Positions 1 to 8,895 of a DNA stretch of 64,000 nucleotides are shown one piece after another. This DNA comes from Paenibacillus xylanexedens. GTDB taxonomy: Bacteria > Bacillota > Bacilli > Paenibacillales > Paenibacillaceae. The DNA is taken from NCBI RefSeq assembly GCF_001908275.1, contig NZ_CP018620.1, positions 1,054,001 to 1,118,000 of the forward strand, read 5' to 3'. Below the pieces are notes generated by a model. The model was not told where the DNA came from. It searched no databases and saw only the letters and a program-made list of their open reading frames with translations. Made by a program: the position numbers and the translations under genes. Each line of letters opens with the position of its first letter. Position 1 is the stretch's first letter.

Positions 1-1
1 T

Positions 2-1330
2 ACGGTTGAGGATTTAAGATATCTCATCTCCTTTGTTGTGTATCTTGCGGTGGCGATCCTGACAGCCAGTCTTGCAGGTCGGTTGCGACAACAACTGGAG
101 ATGGTAAAAGCACGCGAGGCCACGACTAACTCCCTATACGCATTGAGTCGTCAGATGACAGCTATTACGGATCTGAATACATTACTGTTTAACATTGCAA
201 CCCAAGTATCGCTTACCCTAGGGAAGCCGGCGGCTGTGTATCTTCCAGATGGGCAGGGGGATCTGCTGGTTACAAGCTCTTCTACACCCGAATCAGAAGG
301 GGAAAAGGATGTCTGGGGAGATGGAGAGTCGGAGATTGCCATTGCCAGATGGGTGTATCATCACGGACAGATCGCAGGTAAGGGATCATCCGCTTTACGG
401 GAATCTCCCGGACTTTACGTGCCGCTACGCACAGAGGAGCAGATTCATGGCGTGCTCGCTGTGAGCATGGACGCTGGTGAGGTTCATGAACAGCAAGAAC
501 AGCTTCGTTTGCTGGAAGCATGCGGAGGACTGGCCGCAGGTGCCATTGCCCGAGTGAAGCTGGCGGAAGAGGCCAGATTGGCGCAGATCACTGCCGAATC
601 GGAGCGCATACGCACAGCGCTGCTGGACTCTGTCTCTCATGAGTTGCGTACGCCCCTAACCGCCATTATCGGCTCGGCTACGGGATTGTTGGAGAATGAT
701 ACTCTTTTTACACCCGAGGATCGGAGAGAATTAACAGACAACATTCGGGATGGAGCTTTGCGTATGAATCGTCTCGTCACGAATCTGCTGGGTATGGTTC
801 GGCTGGAGAGCGGCATGTTGCAACTGAATCGGAAATGGTGTGACGTGGGGGACATGATCAGCGTTGTACTGACACAGGTTCGGGAATTCAGTCCGCATCG
901 TAACATTCAAGTTGAACTGCCTGATGATCCGGCCTTCATTTACGGAGATGAAGTATTGCTGGAGCAGGTACTGGTCAATATCATCAGTAACGCCATCAAA
1001 TATTCGCCTGATGAGAGCCCGATTGTCATCACTGTGGCAAGCGATAAGAGTACAGATCAATTGACGATCTGGGTAGCTGATCAAGGCATCGGTATAACGG
1101 AAGCGGAAAGATTGCGTATATTTGATAAGTTCTATCGCTCAGAGTCGACTCAGCATGTCACAGGAACGGGGCTTGGTCTGGCGATCTGCAAAGGCATTGT
1201 GGAAGTCCACGGAGGTTCCATTGGGGCAGAGCCGAATCCGGGCGGGGGGACGAGAATGCGTATAGATATCCCCCTGGAGGCTCACGGATCACGGTTTCCC
1301 TATTCAGAACAAGGAGAGGTTGAAGAATAA
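2..1330 (+). CDS. kdpD: KdpD sensor histidine kinase, C-terminal part (cut by window edge)
   Basis: Sensor kinase that controls the high-affinity Kdp potassium ATPase. The frame is open to the left edge, so the N-terminal KdpD/USP domains and most of the membrane domain lie outside. What remains is the end of the last membrane helix, a linker, a GAF-like domain (about residues 35-180 of the visible part), a HisKA segment with the phosphoacceptor histidine in SVSHELRTPL, and an HATPase domain with the DQGIGI and GTGLGLAI boxes. It overlaps or abuts kdpE, as in other kdpDE pairs. The kdpFABC structural genes are not in view to the right and may be to the left. Confident for family; the true start is unseen. 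Confidence 0.93.
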   Translation, partial: TVEDLRYLISFVVYLAVAILTASLAGRLRQQLEMVKAREATTNSLYALSRQMTAITDLNTLLFNIATQVSLTLGKPAAVYLPDGQGDLLVTSSSTPESEGEKDVWGDGESEIAIARWVYHHGQIAGKGSSALRESPGLYVPLRTEEQIHGVLAVSMDAGEVHEQQEQLRLLEACGGLAAGAIARVKLAEEARLAQITAESERIRTALLDSVSHELRTPLTAIIGSATGLLENDTLFTPEDRRELTDNIRDGALRMNRLVTNLLGMVRLESGMLQLNRKWCDVGDMISVVLTQVREFSPHRNIQVELPDDPAFIYGDEVLLEQVLVNIISNAIKYSPDESPIVITVASDKSTDQLTIWVADQGIGITEAERLRIFDKFYRSESTQHVTGTGLGLAICKGIVEVHGGSIGAEPNPGGGTRMRIDIPLEAHGSRFPYSEQGEVEE

Positions 1331-1331
1331 C

Positions 1332-2033
1332 ATGAACGCACCACTAGGGGCTCGCATACTGGTGATCGATGATGAGCCGCAGATTCGCAAATTGCTCAAG
1401 GTCACCCTTCAGGCACACCAATTCGAACTCCACGAGTGTGGGGATGGCGAAGAGGGCGTTATTCAGGCCAGTATTGTACATCCGGATCTGATCATCCTTG
1501 ATCTTGGTCTGCCGGGCATGTCTGGCATGGAGGTCCTTCGCCGGATTCGCGAATGGTCACAAGTGCCAATTATTGTGCTGACAGCGAAGGATCAGGAGGG
1601 AGACAAAATTGCTGCGTTGGATGCTGGTGCAGATGATTATGTGACCAAACCATTTGGAATGGGTGAGTTAGTTGCCCGTATTCGGGTGGCGCTGCGTCAT
1701 GTAGCCAAAACAACGGATGAGCCAATACTGCGCTTCGGATCACTCACGATTGATCTAGCCCAAAGGCAGGTCGAACTGGAGGGGGCTTTGGTCAAATTAA
1801 CCCCAACGGAATATGAGATGCTGAAGGTGCTTGCCTCCAATGCAGGGAAAATCATTACGCAGCGCCAGCTTTTACAGCAAGTATGGGGAGGGCATCATCA
1901 TGAGTCCGACAGCCATTATCTTCGGGTATATGTGGGACATCTGCGTAAAAAATTAAATGAAGATCCAACGAATCCGCGGTACATTCAGACGGAGCCTGGC
2001 ATTGGTTATCGCTTTTTGCTCCCTGCCGAGTAA
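1332..2033 (+). CDS. kdpE: KdpE response regulator
   Basis: OmpR/PhoB-type response regulator, partner of KdpD. It has a receiver domain with acidic pair in VIDDEP, phosphoacceptor aspartate in LILDLGLPG (about residue 57) and the conserved lysine in YVTKPF, then a winged-helix DNA-binding domain (about 130-230) ending in YIQTEPGIGYRF. An AAGGAGAGG site at 1311-1319 precedes it. ATG at 1332 is preferred (AGAGG 12 bases upstream); a TTG at 1320 would overlap kdpD but sits almost on the Shine-Dalgarno. Length is normal for KdpE. A bidirectional terminator follows. Confidence 0.92.
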   Translation: MNAPLGARILVIDDEPQIRKLLKVTLQAHQFELHECGDGEEGVIQASIVHPDLIILDLGLPGMSGMEVLRRIREWSQVPIIVLTAKDQEGDKIAALDAGADDYVTKPFGMGELVARIRVALRHVAKTTDEPILRFGSLTIDLAQRQVELEGALVKLTPTEYEMLKVLASNAGKIITQRQLLQQVWGGHHHESDSHYLRVYVGHLRKKLNEDPTNPRYIQTEPGIGYRFLLPAE

Positions 2034-2105
2034 CGTTTAAGAGAGCGGGACATTTCGTAACAATGATGTGATGCACCATTCAGCGGGTGAGCGCTATTGA
2101 ACAAA

Positions 2106-2147
2106 TAAAGCACCGTCCCCTTTAGCAGTAAAGGAAACGGTGCTTTT
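2106..2147. terminator. Bidirectional rho-independent terminator between kdpE and melA
   Basis: Hairpin with AAAGCACCGT on the left arm and ACGGTGCTTTT on the right arm, plus an inner CCCTTT/AAAGG helix. T-rich on both strands, so it can end both kdpE and the convergent melA. Confidence 0.85.
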
Positions 2148-2150
2148 GTA

Positions 2151-3452
2151 TTATGACGTATATTTTGGCAACCAGTCGCCGTGAGCCTCAATTAACTCAT
2201 CACACATCGCTACGATGTCATCGATAGACAGCTCCGCAGCCGTGTGTGGATCAAGCATGGCGGCGTGATAGATATGTTCTTTTTTTCCAGTGATTGCCGC
2301 TTCAATTGTTAGCAGTTGCGTGTTGATGTTTGTCCGGTTCAACGCTGCGAGTTGTGGTGGCAGATCCCCAATGTACGTAGGGCTGATCCCTGATCCATCG
2401 ACCAGACAAGGTACTTCCACACATGCCTCGCGCGGCAGGTTCGTAATCAATCCGTTGTTCATAACGTTGCCGCCAATCTTGTACGGGTTATTTGTCTCCA
2501 TCGCTTCGATAATATGCGATGCGTATTCACGGCTGCGGGTATGTTCAATATTTTCGCTGGCAAACAGCTTGGTACGCATTTCTTTCCAGCCTTCAATCTG
2601 GTTCACACAGCGGCGGGGATATTCATCCAGTGGAATATTGAAGCGTTCAATCAGCTCCGGATAATTCCGCTTGATGAAGTAAGGGTGGTACTCGGCATTA
2701 TGCTCAGAGGATTCCGTTACATAATAGCCAAAACGCTGCATCAGCTCAAAACGAACCATGTCCTCATGCTGTTCCTTCTGTTTTTCCTTCGCCAGACGTT
2801 TGATCTCGGGGTATAGATCCTGCCCGTCTTTTGTAACTTCGAGCAGCCACGCCATGTGGTTGATCCCTGCAATCTTAGCCACAACACCTGTCTGATCGAT
2901 CCCCAGTGCATCAAACAGATGTGGTACACATACCTGCACACTATGACACAATCCTACGGTTTTGATCCCACCATGTACGTTCATGACGTTGGTAAGCACG
3001 GCCATTGGGTTGGTATAGTTCAGGAACCATGCATCCGGACATACTTCCTGCATATCTCGGGCAAAATCCAGCATGACCGGAATCGTCCGCAAGTTACGGA
3101 AAATTCCGCCAATGCCAAGTGTATCTGCAATTGTTTGACGCAGTCCGTATTTCTTCGGAATCTCGAAGTCTGTAATGGTACATGGATCATATCCACCGAC
3201 CTGGATAGCGTTGATGACATATTTGGCCCCGCGTAGCGCTTCTTTGCGGTCATGATATACGTTCACAACGCAACGACTTCCGAGTGAACGGGCCAGACTG
3301 GTCAGCAAACGCTCTGAATCGCTCAAACGTTCAGCATCGATATCAAACAATGCCAGTTCAAAATCCTGCAGTGCTTCGGTCATCATGACATCACCCAATA
3401 CATTTTTGACAAAGACGGTGCTTCCCGCACCGAGAAATGTAATTTTATTCAT
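2151..3452 (-). CDS. melA: Alpha-galactosidase, glycoside hydrolase family 4 (MelA)
   Basis: NAD+- and Mn2+-dependent GH4 enzyme that splits alpha-galactosides such as melibiose in the cytoplasm by an oxidation-elimination route. The 433-residue protein starts with the Rossmann motif GAGST (8-12), has NYTNPM at 145-150, the metal-binding GLCHSV (Cys169, His170) and GINHMAW at 196-202, and looks closest to Bacillus subtilis MelA along its length. An AGGGAGG site lies 10 bases before the ATG. It is divergent from an AraC regulator, a usual arrangement for MelR-like control. No melibiose transporter is adjacent. Alpha-galacturonidase (LplD type) is the main alternative, but the N-terminus fits MelA better. 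Confidence 0.92.
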   Translation of the reverse strand: MNKITFLGAGSTVFVKNVLGDVMMTEALQDFELALFDIDAERLSDSERLLTSLARSLGSRCVVNVYHDRKEALRGAKYVINAIQVGGYDPCTITDFEIPKKYGLRQTIADTLGIGGIFRNLRTIPVMLDFARDMQEVCPDAWFLNYTNPMAVLTNVMNVHGGIKTVGLCHSVQVCVPHLFDALGIDQTGVVAKIAGINHMAWLLEVTKDGQDLYPEIKRLAKEKQKEQHEDMVRFELMQRFGYYVTESSEHNAEYHPYFIKRNYPELIERFNIPLDEYPRRCVNQIEGWKEMRTKLFASENIEHTRSREYASHIIEAMETNNPYKIGGNVMNNGLITNLPREACVEVPCLVDGSGISPTYIGDLPPQLAALNRTNINTQLLTIEAAITGKKEHIYHAAMLDPHTAAELSIDDIVAMCDELIEAHGDWLPKYTS

Positions 3453-3554
3453 TTAAGTTCAGCCTCCCTGAAAAATGTTGTACCCCAACTATAGGCCGAT
3501 TCGGCACATATAACTATGGCTCAAACCCTTTCAAACATGGCATAATCCCATTTT

Positions 3555-3568
3555 TGTTCCCGCTTTCA
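3555..3568. promoter_or_regulatory. Possible catabolite-responsive element (cre) between melA and araC
   Basis: TGTTCCCGCTTTCA matches 12 of 14 positions of the CcpA consensus TGWAANCGNTNWCA. It lies in the divergent control region, between melA and the -10 of the AraC gene. Sequence match only. Confidence 0.4.
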
Positions 3569-3590
3569 ACTAATATGGAAGCACTTTAGC

Positions 3591-3599
3591 TGTTATAAT
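3591..3599 (+). promoter_or_regulatory. Extended -10 promoter of the AraC-family gene
   Basis: TGTTATAAT is a consensus extended -10 (TGnTATAAT) about 56 bases before the start codon. No good -35 is seen, which an extended -10 does not require. Confidence 0.55.
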
Positions 3600-3654
3600 A
3601 TAAATAGACGAAATGAAGAGGTAAGCGGAACGAAGTCAGGATGGAGGGCGAAAA

Positions 3655-4482
3655 ATGAGTCGGATTGAGATGAATGTGGTTCCCGCAGGCTGGACACAGA
3701 TGGAGCTGATGTTGTTGTTTTTCGGGTGGGAGGCATGTGATCCTGCGCATTATTGGGGACCGGGTGTACGTGATTCTTACATTGTGCATTACATCCATGA
3801 AGGACGGGGCACTGTGTACATGGGGGATCTGGAGTACAAGCTGACTCAGGGACAGGGCTTTGTGATTCTCCCGGACACACTTATTCATTATGAGGCAGAT
3901 CCGAAGGAGCCCTGGACGTATTCGTGGTTTGGATTCAAGGGTGTACAAGCCAAAGCATTCATGCAACGTGCCCAATTGAGCCCGGAGCACCCGATATATG
4001 ATGCCCATGATACAAATACGATGGAACACTTGTATACAGAGATGGTCCAGGCTTCCACGCGTCCGGGAGGCGATGTGATGAATCAGAGTCTCTTGTATCG
4101 CTTGGTGGCAGAATTAATCTCTTCTTCGCCTGTGAAGGAAGAAATAGGGCACCTCCTTTCGAACAAAGAGACGTACATCCGGCAGGCGGTGCAGTTTATG
4201 GAGAACAGGTACAGCCAGCGAACCTCCATTCTGGATATTGCCCAAGCTGTGGGGCTGGATCGCACGTATCTGTCGGGATTGTTCAAAGAGCGATATGGCA
4301 TGTCGCTACAGTCCTTTTTTCTGGAGTATCGTATGAATAGGGCTGCCGAACTTCTTCAGAATCCAGGGCTGTCGGTCAGTGAAGTGGCCCATTCTGTCGG
4401 GTATACGGACCCCTTACTGTTTTCCAAGATGTTTAAGCGAGTGACGGGTGTGTCTCCAAAGGGTTCGAGAAATCGAGATTAG
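3655..4482 (+). CDS. AraC-family regulator with cupin sensor domain
   Basis: Transcription factor of 275 residues: an AraC-ligand (cupin) domain at about 20-150 (HEGRGTVYMGDLEYKLTQGQGFVILP) and two helix-turn-helix motifs at about 180-272, the second in SVSEVAHSVGYTDPLLFSKMFKRVTGVSP. GGAGGG sits 6 bases before the ATG. It is divergent from melA, so it is probably the alpha-galactoside-responsive activator of that gene, comparable to MelR/MsmR/RafR. The ligand is inferred from context only. No gene follows in the same direction before the cobalamin riboswitch. Confidence 0.85.
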   Translation: MSRIEMNVVPAGWTQMELMLLFFGWEACDPAHYWGPGVRDSYIVHYIHEGRGTVYMGDLEYKLTQGQGFVILPDTLIHYEADPKEPWTYSWFGFKGVQAKAFMQRAQLSPEHPIYDAHDTNTMEHLYTEMVQASTRPGGDVMNQSLLYRLVAELISSSPVKEEIGHLLSNKETYIRQAVQFMENRYSQRTSILDIAQAVGLDRTYLSGLFKERYGMSLQSFFLEYRMNRAAELLQNPGLSVSEVAHSVGYTDPLLFSKMFKRVTGVSPKGSRNRD

Positions 4483-4571
4483 ACGCATCTAGTGTTTCAA
4501 ATTTAAAAGAAAAGTTTTGATCATTAAACGTTGTCCCGTTTTACTGATACAGAAGTGTAATTGAATATGTG

Positions 4572-4740
4572 GAACTTGGTGCTTTGCCCGTCAGGGTGGA
4601 AGCTTAATAGGAAAGTCCGGTGTAATACCGGCTCGGTCCCACCACTGTAACAGAGGAGTCAGGTAGCGATAATCCACTGGTGTAAGCCGGGGAGGAGCTG
4701 CAAGTGACGATGATTCTGGAGCCAGGAGACCTGCCAGGTT
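4572..4740 (+). ncRNA. Cobalamin (B12) riboswitch
   Basis: Contains the conserved elements of the cobalamin aptamer in order: GGTGCTTTGCCC with CAGGGTGGAAG, GGAAAGTCCGGTG, CGGTCCCACCACTGTAA, a second CCACTG, the GCCGGGGAGGAGCTG segment and the B12 box GCCAGGAGACCTGCC (4720-4734). It should bind adenosyl- or methylcobalamin and repress what lies downstream. An expression platform and terminator follow, but the only coding trace after it is a permease fragment of about 23 codons (4946-5014). The aptamer looks complete; the regulated gene does not. Confidence 0.93.
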
Positions 4741-4819
4741 TAACAAACACAGTAGTACCCTACGGGAGATAGGAAGGTGTTTAGAGAGCATGATTTTTTC
4801 TGAAAATCTGTTTATTTAA

Positions 4820-4859
4820 GGCGTTCTCAACCAGTAACCCGGAGAGGGACGCTTTTTTT
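4820..4859 (+). terminator. Rho-independent terminator of the cobalamin riboswitch
   Basis: GCGTTCT pairs with GGGACGC (with G-U pairs), followed by seven T. It lies about 80 bases after the aptamer, the expected place for the expression platform's terminator. Confidence 0.7.
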
Positions 4860-4945
4860 GATAGAATTTATAAGTTTTCAGCGGAGCTGTGGACGGAGAA
4901 CATCATGGCACGTACATAAAGTTTTGTGGAAGGACGTTAGAGCAC

Positions 4946-5092
4946 TTGAGCAGATATATCGTTAAACGATTATTACAACTAGTAGTCGTATTGTTCGGCA
5001 TCACGTTCCTGACTCCTGACGTTCCTGCTAACCTACCTGTCTCCTGGAGAAAGTTTGTCAGGATAATACTGATCTGCCGGTTTTCTTTATAG
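4946..5092 (+). pseudogene. Remnant of a DppB/NikB-type ABC permease
   Basis: From TTG at 4946 the frame reads LSRYIVKRLLQLVVVLFGIT and a few more residues, the typical first membrane helix of DppB/OppB/NikB permeases. After about 23 codons the similarity stops and the frame runs through unrelated sequence to a stop at 5090-5092. The join lies in a stretch with repeated CCTGAC (about 5010-5022), compatible with a deletion between short repeats. The rest of the permease and its partners are absent. The riboswitch upstream suggests the lost operon was a B12-repressed nickel/cobalt or corrinoid-related importer; this is inference. Family assignment rests on a short stretch. Confidence 0.6.
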
Positions 5093-5478
5093 TCTAAGTA
5101 AGGTTATAAAAAGAGAATAATGCAAGAAGGGTTACCCCAGAAGTCCATAGATGACTCTCAGGATAACCCTTTTGTTGTATAACAGGCATGTTGTGTGTAG
5201 CTGGGATGTGACACTAGAATCACTTGTGAATGCTTCATCGTATGTCGTTCAGTGCACTTAAGTCATTCAGTACACCATAGTTTTGCGCAGGCTGTATAGT
5301 ACTTAATCCGGCACTTCATGGCTATTTCATCATATATTTATTGATTGCTTCATTGGGTGATTGTCGCTATATAGATATTCAGTCTTATTTTGGAGAGGTA
5401 CTCCGCATACAGACTCTTCTGTCCACATGTAGTTGGCTACATATGCTTAGCCAGTCGTGCTGACATGAGAGATTCAAA
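5093..5478. other. Intergenic region with one hairpin, otherwise no gene seen
   Basis: Holds one terminator-like hairpin (listed separately) and about 300 bases of moderately AT-rich DNA with no frame that looks coding. It is probably the old tail of the deleted riboswitch-controlled operon plus the 3' side of the large secreted-protein gene. Confidence 0.5.
5127..5174. terminator. Terminator-like hairpin
   Basis: AAGGGTTACCC pairs with GGATAACCCTT (one mismatch) around a loop of about 24 bases, then TTTTGTTG on the plus strand. It would suit the end of the former riboswitch operon. Confidence 0.6.
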
Positions 5479-8400
5479 CTAGTGCGGTACTTGGGATTGG
5501 AAGTCATTCCGGCTGGACTGATCAGCATGGTAAAAGACAATGTCGCCATCCTTCAGCGGCCAGGTTCTGCCTTGAGTGTCTGTTGGTTTTTTGTTGAAAC
5601 CTTCCATCTGCCATTGATTCATTAGTGGTGCATGAATGTATTGTAGATGGGGTGCCTCTGTATTTCCATTCCGCAGGCTCTCCATGTTGAAGTTAACTAC
5701 GATATAACCATTCTTTAGAAAAATCTTCGATTTCTCATCTAGCTGATTTTGTTGGGCAAGGGGTTCGAGATCCGTCCCTTTTGGTACGGCATATACATCG
5801 GCCGGCAAGCTATACTCCCCGTACCAGCGTTGGATTGCTGCATTGGCCCGGTCCACGTTGACCCCGGAAGGAATGTCCGTTTTGGGCCCAATGAGTGTCC
5901 GAATCGGAGCAGACAGGATCATCCAATCATAGCGACCTACCCACGTTTTTTGATGAGAAGTCTGATCAACTAGGCGAACCATATGTTCCGCCAACGTACG
6001 CTGGTTGCGTTCTTCCGCTGTCAGCTCATAAGTATACTGATAACGCGCTGTATCGCCTAACTCTGTGCCGGGTACATTTCGAAGACGTGAGTTCAGGACA
6101 ACAAAGCGTTTCTCCAGATCCTGTGCCGATCCGATACGGATCAGACGTTCCTGGCCTCGATGGTAGTACAGATCCACTTCTTGTCGGGATAAACCGTCTT
6201 TGCTTACAAAAGAAAAAGTTGGTGTTATTCGAATACCATCCTGCTTGCCAAACATATTGCCCTTGGTCTTCAGATCGAACTTGAAATGGTACCCCGTCTT
6301 CACAGTCGCGTTAGCGAATCCCTGCACCGGATGGCTTCCTGGTCGGATGGGCAATACAAATGGAGTCAGATTACCTCTCGGATCACCATCAATGCTATTC
6401 ATCCCTGCCCAGTAGCTAAGGCCCGTTGGGTCGGGACTACCCAATCGCTTGCGAAATACATTTTCCCAGTTGTAATCGGAGATATCAGTTACGTGAAAAT
6501 CATATAACCTTCCGATCACATCTACCGGTACGGTATCTGCTGCAAAATGATGTGTCAGATTGGTATTGGCATCCTGTTGCTCGGTAAAGTTTGCAGGTGC
6601 ATTCTCTGCAATATTACGGAATACAATGTGATATTTACCTTCATCTACCCATACAGGGAGATAAAATGTGGTATCCAGTTGATTGACCGGAATATCGACC
6701 CATGTCTTGGCAGGGATAAACTGACTCCGGTCTGCGTTGTAGACATCAAACGGGAATTGCACCTGTTTGATTCGAAAATATTTGGCATAGTCCCGATTTC
6801 CATAACCGGGATAACTCGCTGCGTCCAAGTGCTGTCCCGATGTGGGAATTCGCACAATGAACGGACGTTCCAGAATGAGTGCAGCGCTGGTTGGGTCCGG
6901 TACGGTTTTCTGATTATGCGGCTGATCATCCGATACCCAGGCGTAGTTGACGACAGGGGTGTGTACCGTGACCGTGTTGATGCCGTTAATCGGTAATATT
7001 TTATTGGTGCCGCCATTCACGTTACCCGGTAGCAAATCATAATAGATCTCACCAGAGCTTGCGGTGTTTGCTTTATTCAGCAGGGAATTGCTGATCATAT
7101 TACCCGGTTTGTACAGCACATCACGCCCAATCGTTGTTGGATTAGGAATATTGGATGGTGTTGGTCCATCTTTGGTTGCTTCCACATTATTCATAATGGT
7201 TGTGTTGTTGAATTTCACTAAATCATTATTCACTTTACTTTGAGGTGTGTTGGACTCAGCCATCCCTTTTAACCGTGATGTATCATCTGGCACACTGGGA
7301 GGTTGGTTCAAACCACCTGTTAATTTGGGTGGAGTATATGTGATTGAAGTGGTTTGCCCTGGTCGTACATGGCTTTCTACGGATTCATCATTTTTAGACT
7401 CTAGTGTTGGTGGTGTGTATCCTGTTGGATTCATCGTAACGGTCTCACCGGGCAAAGCGTAATTATTCATGGTTGCTTTAGCGATCTTGTATACTTCCAG
7501 ATTGTTAATTTTCCAGTAGGAGTAGTCTCTTGTGATCTGGAAGTTGTATGGCTTGGGTACCGTGTCGTTCGCGGGTACAGGTGGCCCTGGTGTACAACCA
7601 TCATCATCACATTCCTCTGGTCCAGGTACTGTCCACTCTCTGTCGTACGAGATTGTGACATTACAGTTGTATGTAACTTTACCGCTCATTTTCGCCCAAG
7701 CTTGTTTAAACAGGTAATTGTCAGCAAAGGCATTTGTGTAGAGTGACTCGGAAGTAGGAATTCCTCTTAACACATTAAATGTCTCATTGTCTCTGTTATC
7801 TGACTTGATAACACCGTTGGCATTTGGATCGAGATCATTCATGCTCATGATGGTTCCAGCAGAGGGTGGTCCAATCGTTGGCGTGCAACCTCCACCACCG
7901 CCTCCGTTACCGTCGCCCTCACCCGTACCTGGGTTCTCTTCAACACCAATGTTTGTAGTGGTAGTTAACGCAAAATCGTCCTTTTCCCACAATACGGTGA
8001 TGGTTGTCGTTCCTCTGCTGACGGCTTGAACTAATCCGGAGTTACTAACGGTAGCGACACCAGGATTGGATGATTCCCATGTAGTTGTACCACCGCTGCC
8101 GGTGTTAACATTGGTCTCTGCACCAAAGTTTCCATCTCCATTTTTGGTTTTGACAGTTGCATTCAATTGTTTGGACTGGTTCAAGCTAAGTTGCCCGCCA
8201 GCGGTAAGGTTGATCTCTTTGGTTATTTCAACAAGACCTTTCCAATAAAGATCTGTATTGAAGATGTAATCTGCTGACCATTTAGGTGGGTTATATTCTC
8301 TTGCAGCTGTTGCATTGATAACGCCGCCTATTTTCATGGTGAACATTGTTCTTCTACCATTGAAGGAGTCGACAGAAACAAGTTTAGGCATATTTAAATC

Positions 8401-8895
8401 TGCATTGTAATGTTGGTTGTCATCCATATAATGAGGCTTTAGGGATACCTCGGTTAATTCTGATCGTGGATAAGGGTCGCTGTTCTTATCCATATATACT
8501 GCAGGTTTGTACAATTCTTTATCCAGATCTAGATCAACACAAACTGTCGAGGAAACGGGACGATTTGTTGATGGATCGTTAGCTAGCAAAATATGATCAT
8601 TAGGCCCACTACATCCGCCATCAACGCTCCATCTTAAATCATCAATTTGATAAATATAAATACCAATATTGGTCATTTTTTGCCCTTCAACAGGTATAAC
8701 TTTTAGTTGAGATTTAGCTGGTGTTTCAGGTACCATATATTGTGGTTTTATTGCAGGTTTAGTACCAGGTCCGCCACCGGCGTGCACAAATGAATAAGGT
8801 GTTAATACAGCGTAGATGGTTAGAAAGGCTATCAGTAATTTACTGATAGCTGGCTTCAACCTCAAATCTTTTATTTTATTTTGTATCGATGACAC
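5479..8895 (-). CDS. Large secreted protein with a bacterial Ig-like (Big2) domain
   Basis: A 1138-residue exported protein of unknown role. It has a signal peptide (residues 1 to about 39, ending SFVHA), a conserved-looking N-terminal region, a Big2-type Ig domain at about 230-315 (TTTWESSNPGVATVSNSGLV, then TTTITV), a Gly-rich linker near 330, Cys-containing acidic segments near 335 and 428 (CDDDGC), and a long Asn/Pro/Thr-rich beta-type remainder. No SLH domain, sortase signal, transmembrane anchor or catalytic motif is recognised. Its start lies 20 bases inside the end of the SLH-protein gene, so the two are almost certainly one transcript and probably act together at the surface. I do not recognise a characterised homologue. 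Confidence 0.85.
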   Translation of the reverse strand: MSSIQNKIKDLRLKPAISKLLIAFLTIYAVLTPYSFVHAGGGPGTKPAIKPQYMVPETPAKSQLKVIPVEGQKMTNIGIYIYQIDDLRWSVDGGCSGPNDHILLANDPSTNRPVSSTVCVDLDLDKELYKPAVYMDKNSDPYPRSELTEVSLKPHYMDDNQHYNADLNMPKLVSVDSFNGRRTMFTMKIGGVINATAAREYNPPKWSADYIFNTDLYWKGLVEITKEINLTAGGQLSLNQSKQLNATVKTKNGDGNFGAETNVNTGSGGTTTWESSNPGVATVSNSGLVQAVSRGTTTITVLWEKDDFALTTTTNIGVEENPGTGEGDGNGGGGGGCTPTIGPPSAGTIMSMNDLDPNANGVIKSDNRDNETFNVLRGIPTSESLYTNAFADNYLFKQAWAKMSGKVTYNCNVTISYDREWTVPGPEECDDDGCTPGPPVPANDTVPKPYNFQITRDYSYWKINNLEVYKIAKATMNNYALPGETVTMNPTGYTPPTLESKNDESVESHVRPGQTTSITYTPPKLTGGLNQPPSVPDDTSRLKGMAESNTPQSKVNNDLVKFNNTTIMNNVEATKDGPTPSNIPNPTTIGRDVLYKPGNMISNSLLNKANTASSGEIYYDLLPGNVNGGTNKILPINGINTVTVHTPVVNYAWVSDDQPHNQKTVPDPTSAALILERPFIVRIPTSGQHLDAASYPGYGNRDYAKYFRIKQVQFPFDVYNADRSQFIPAKTWVDIPVNQLDTTFYLPVWVDEGKYHIVFRNIAENAPANFTEQQDANTNLTHHFAADTVPVDVIGRLYDFHVTDISDYNWENVFRKRLGSPDPTGLSYWAGMNSIDGDPRGNLTPFVLPIRPGSHPVQGFANATVKTGYHFKFDLKTKGNMFGKQDGIRITPTFSFVSKDGLSRQEVDLYYHRGQERLIRIGSAQDLEKRFVVLNSRLRNVPGTELGDTARYQYTYELTAEERNQRTLAEHMVRLVDQTSHQKTWVGRYDWMILSAPIRTLIGPKTDIPSGVNVDRANAAIQRWYGEYSLPADVYAVPKGTDLEPLAQQNQLDEKSKIFLKNGYIVVNFNMESLRNGNTEAPHLQYIHAPLMNQWQMEGFNKKPTDTQGRTWPLKDGDIVFYHADQSSRNDFQSQVPH

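Noticed and set aside
2006..2191. Antisense frame over the kdpE-melA junction
   Set aside because: Overlaps the terminator and two well-supported genes.
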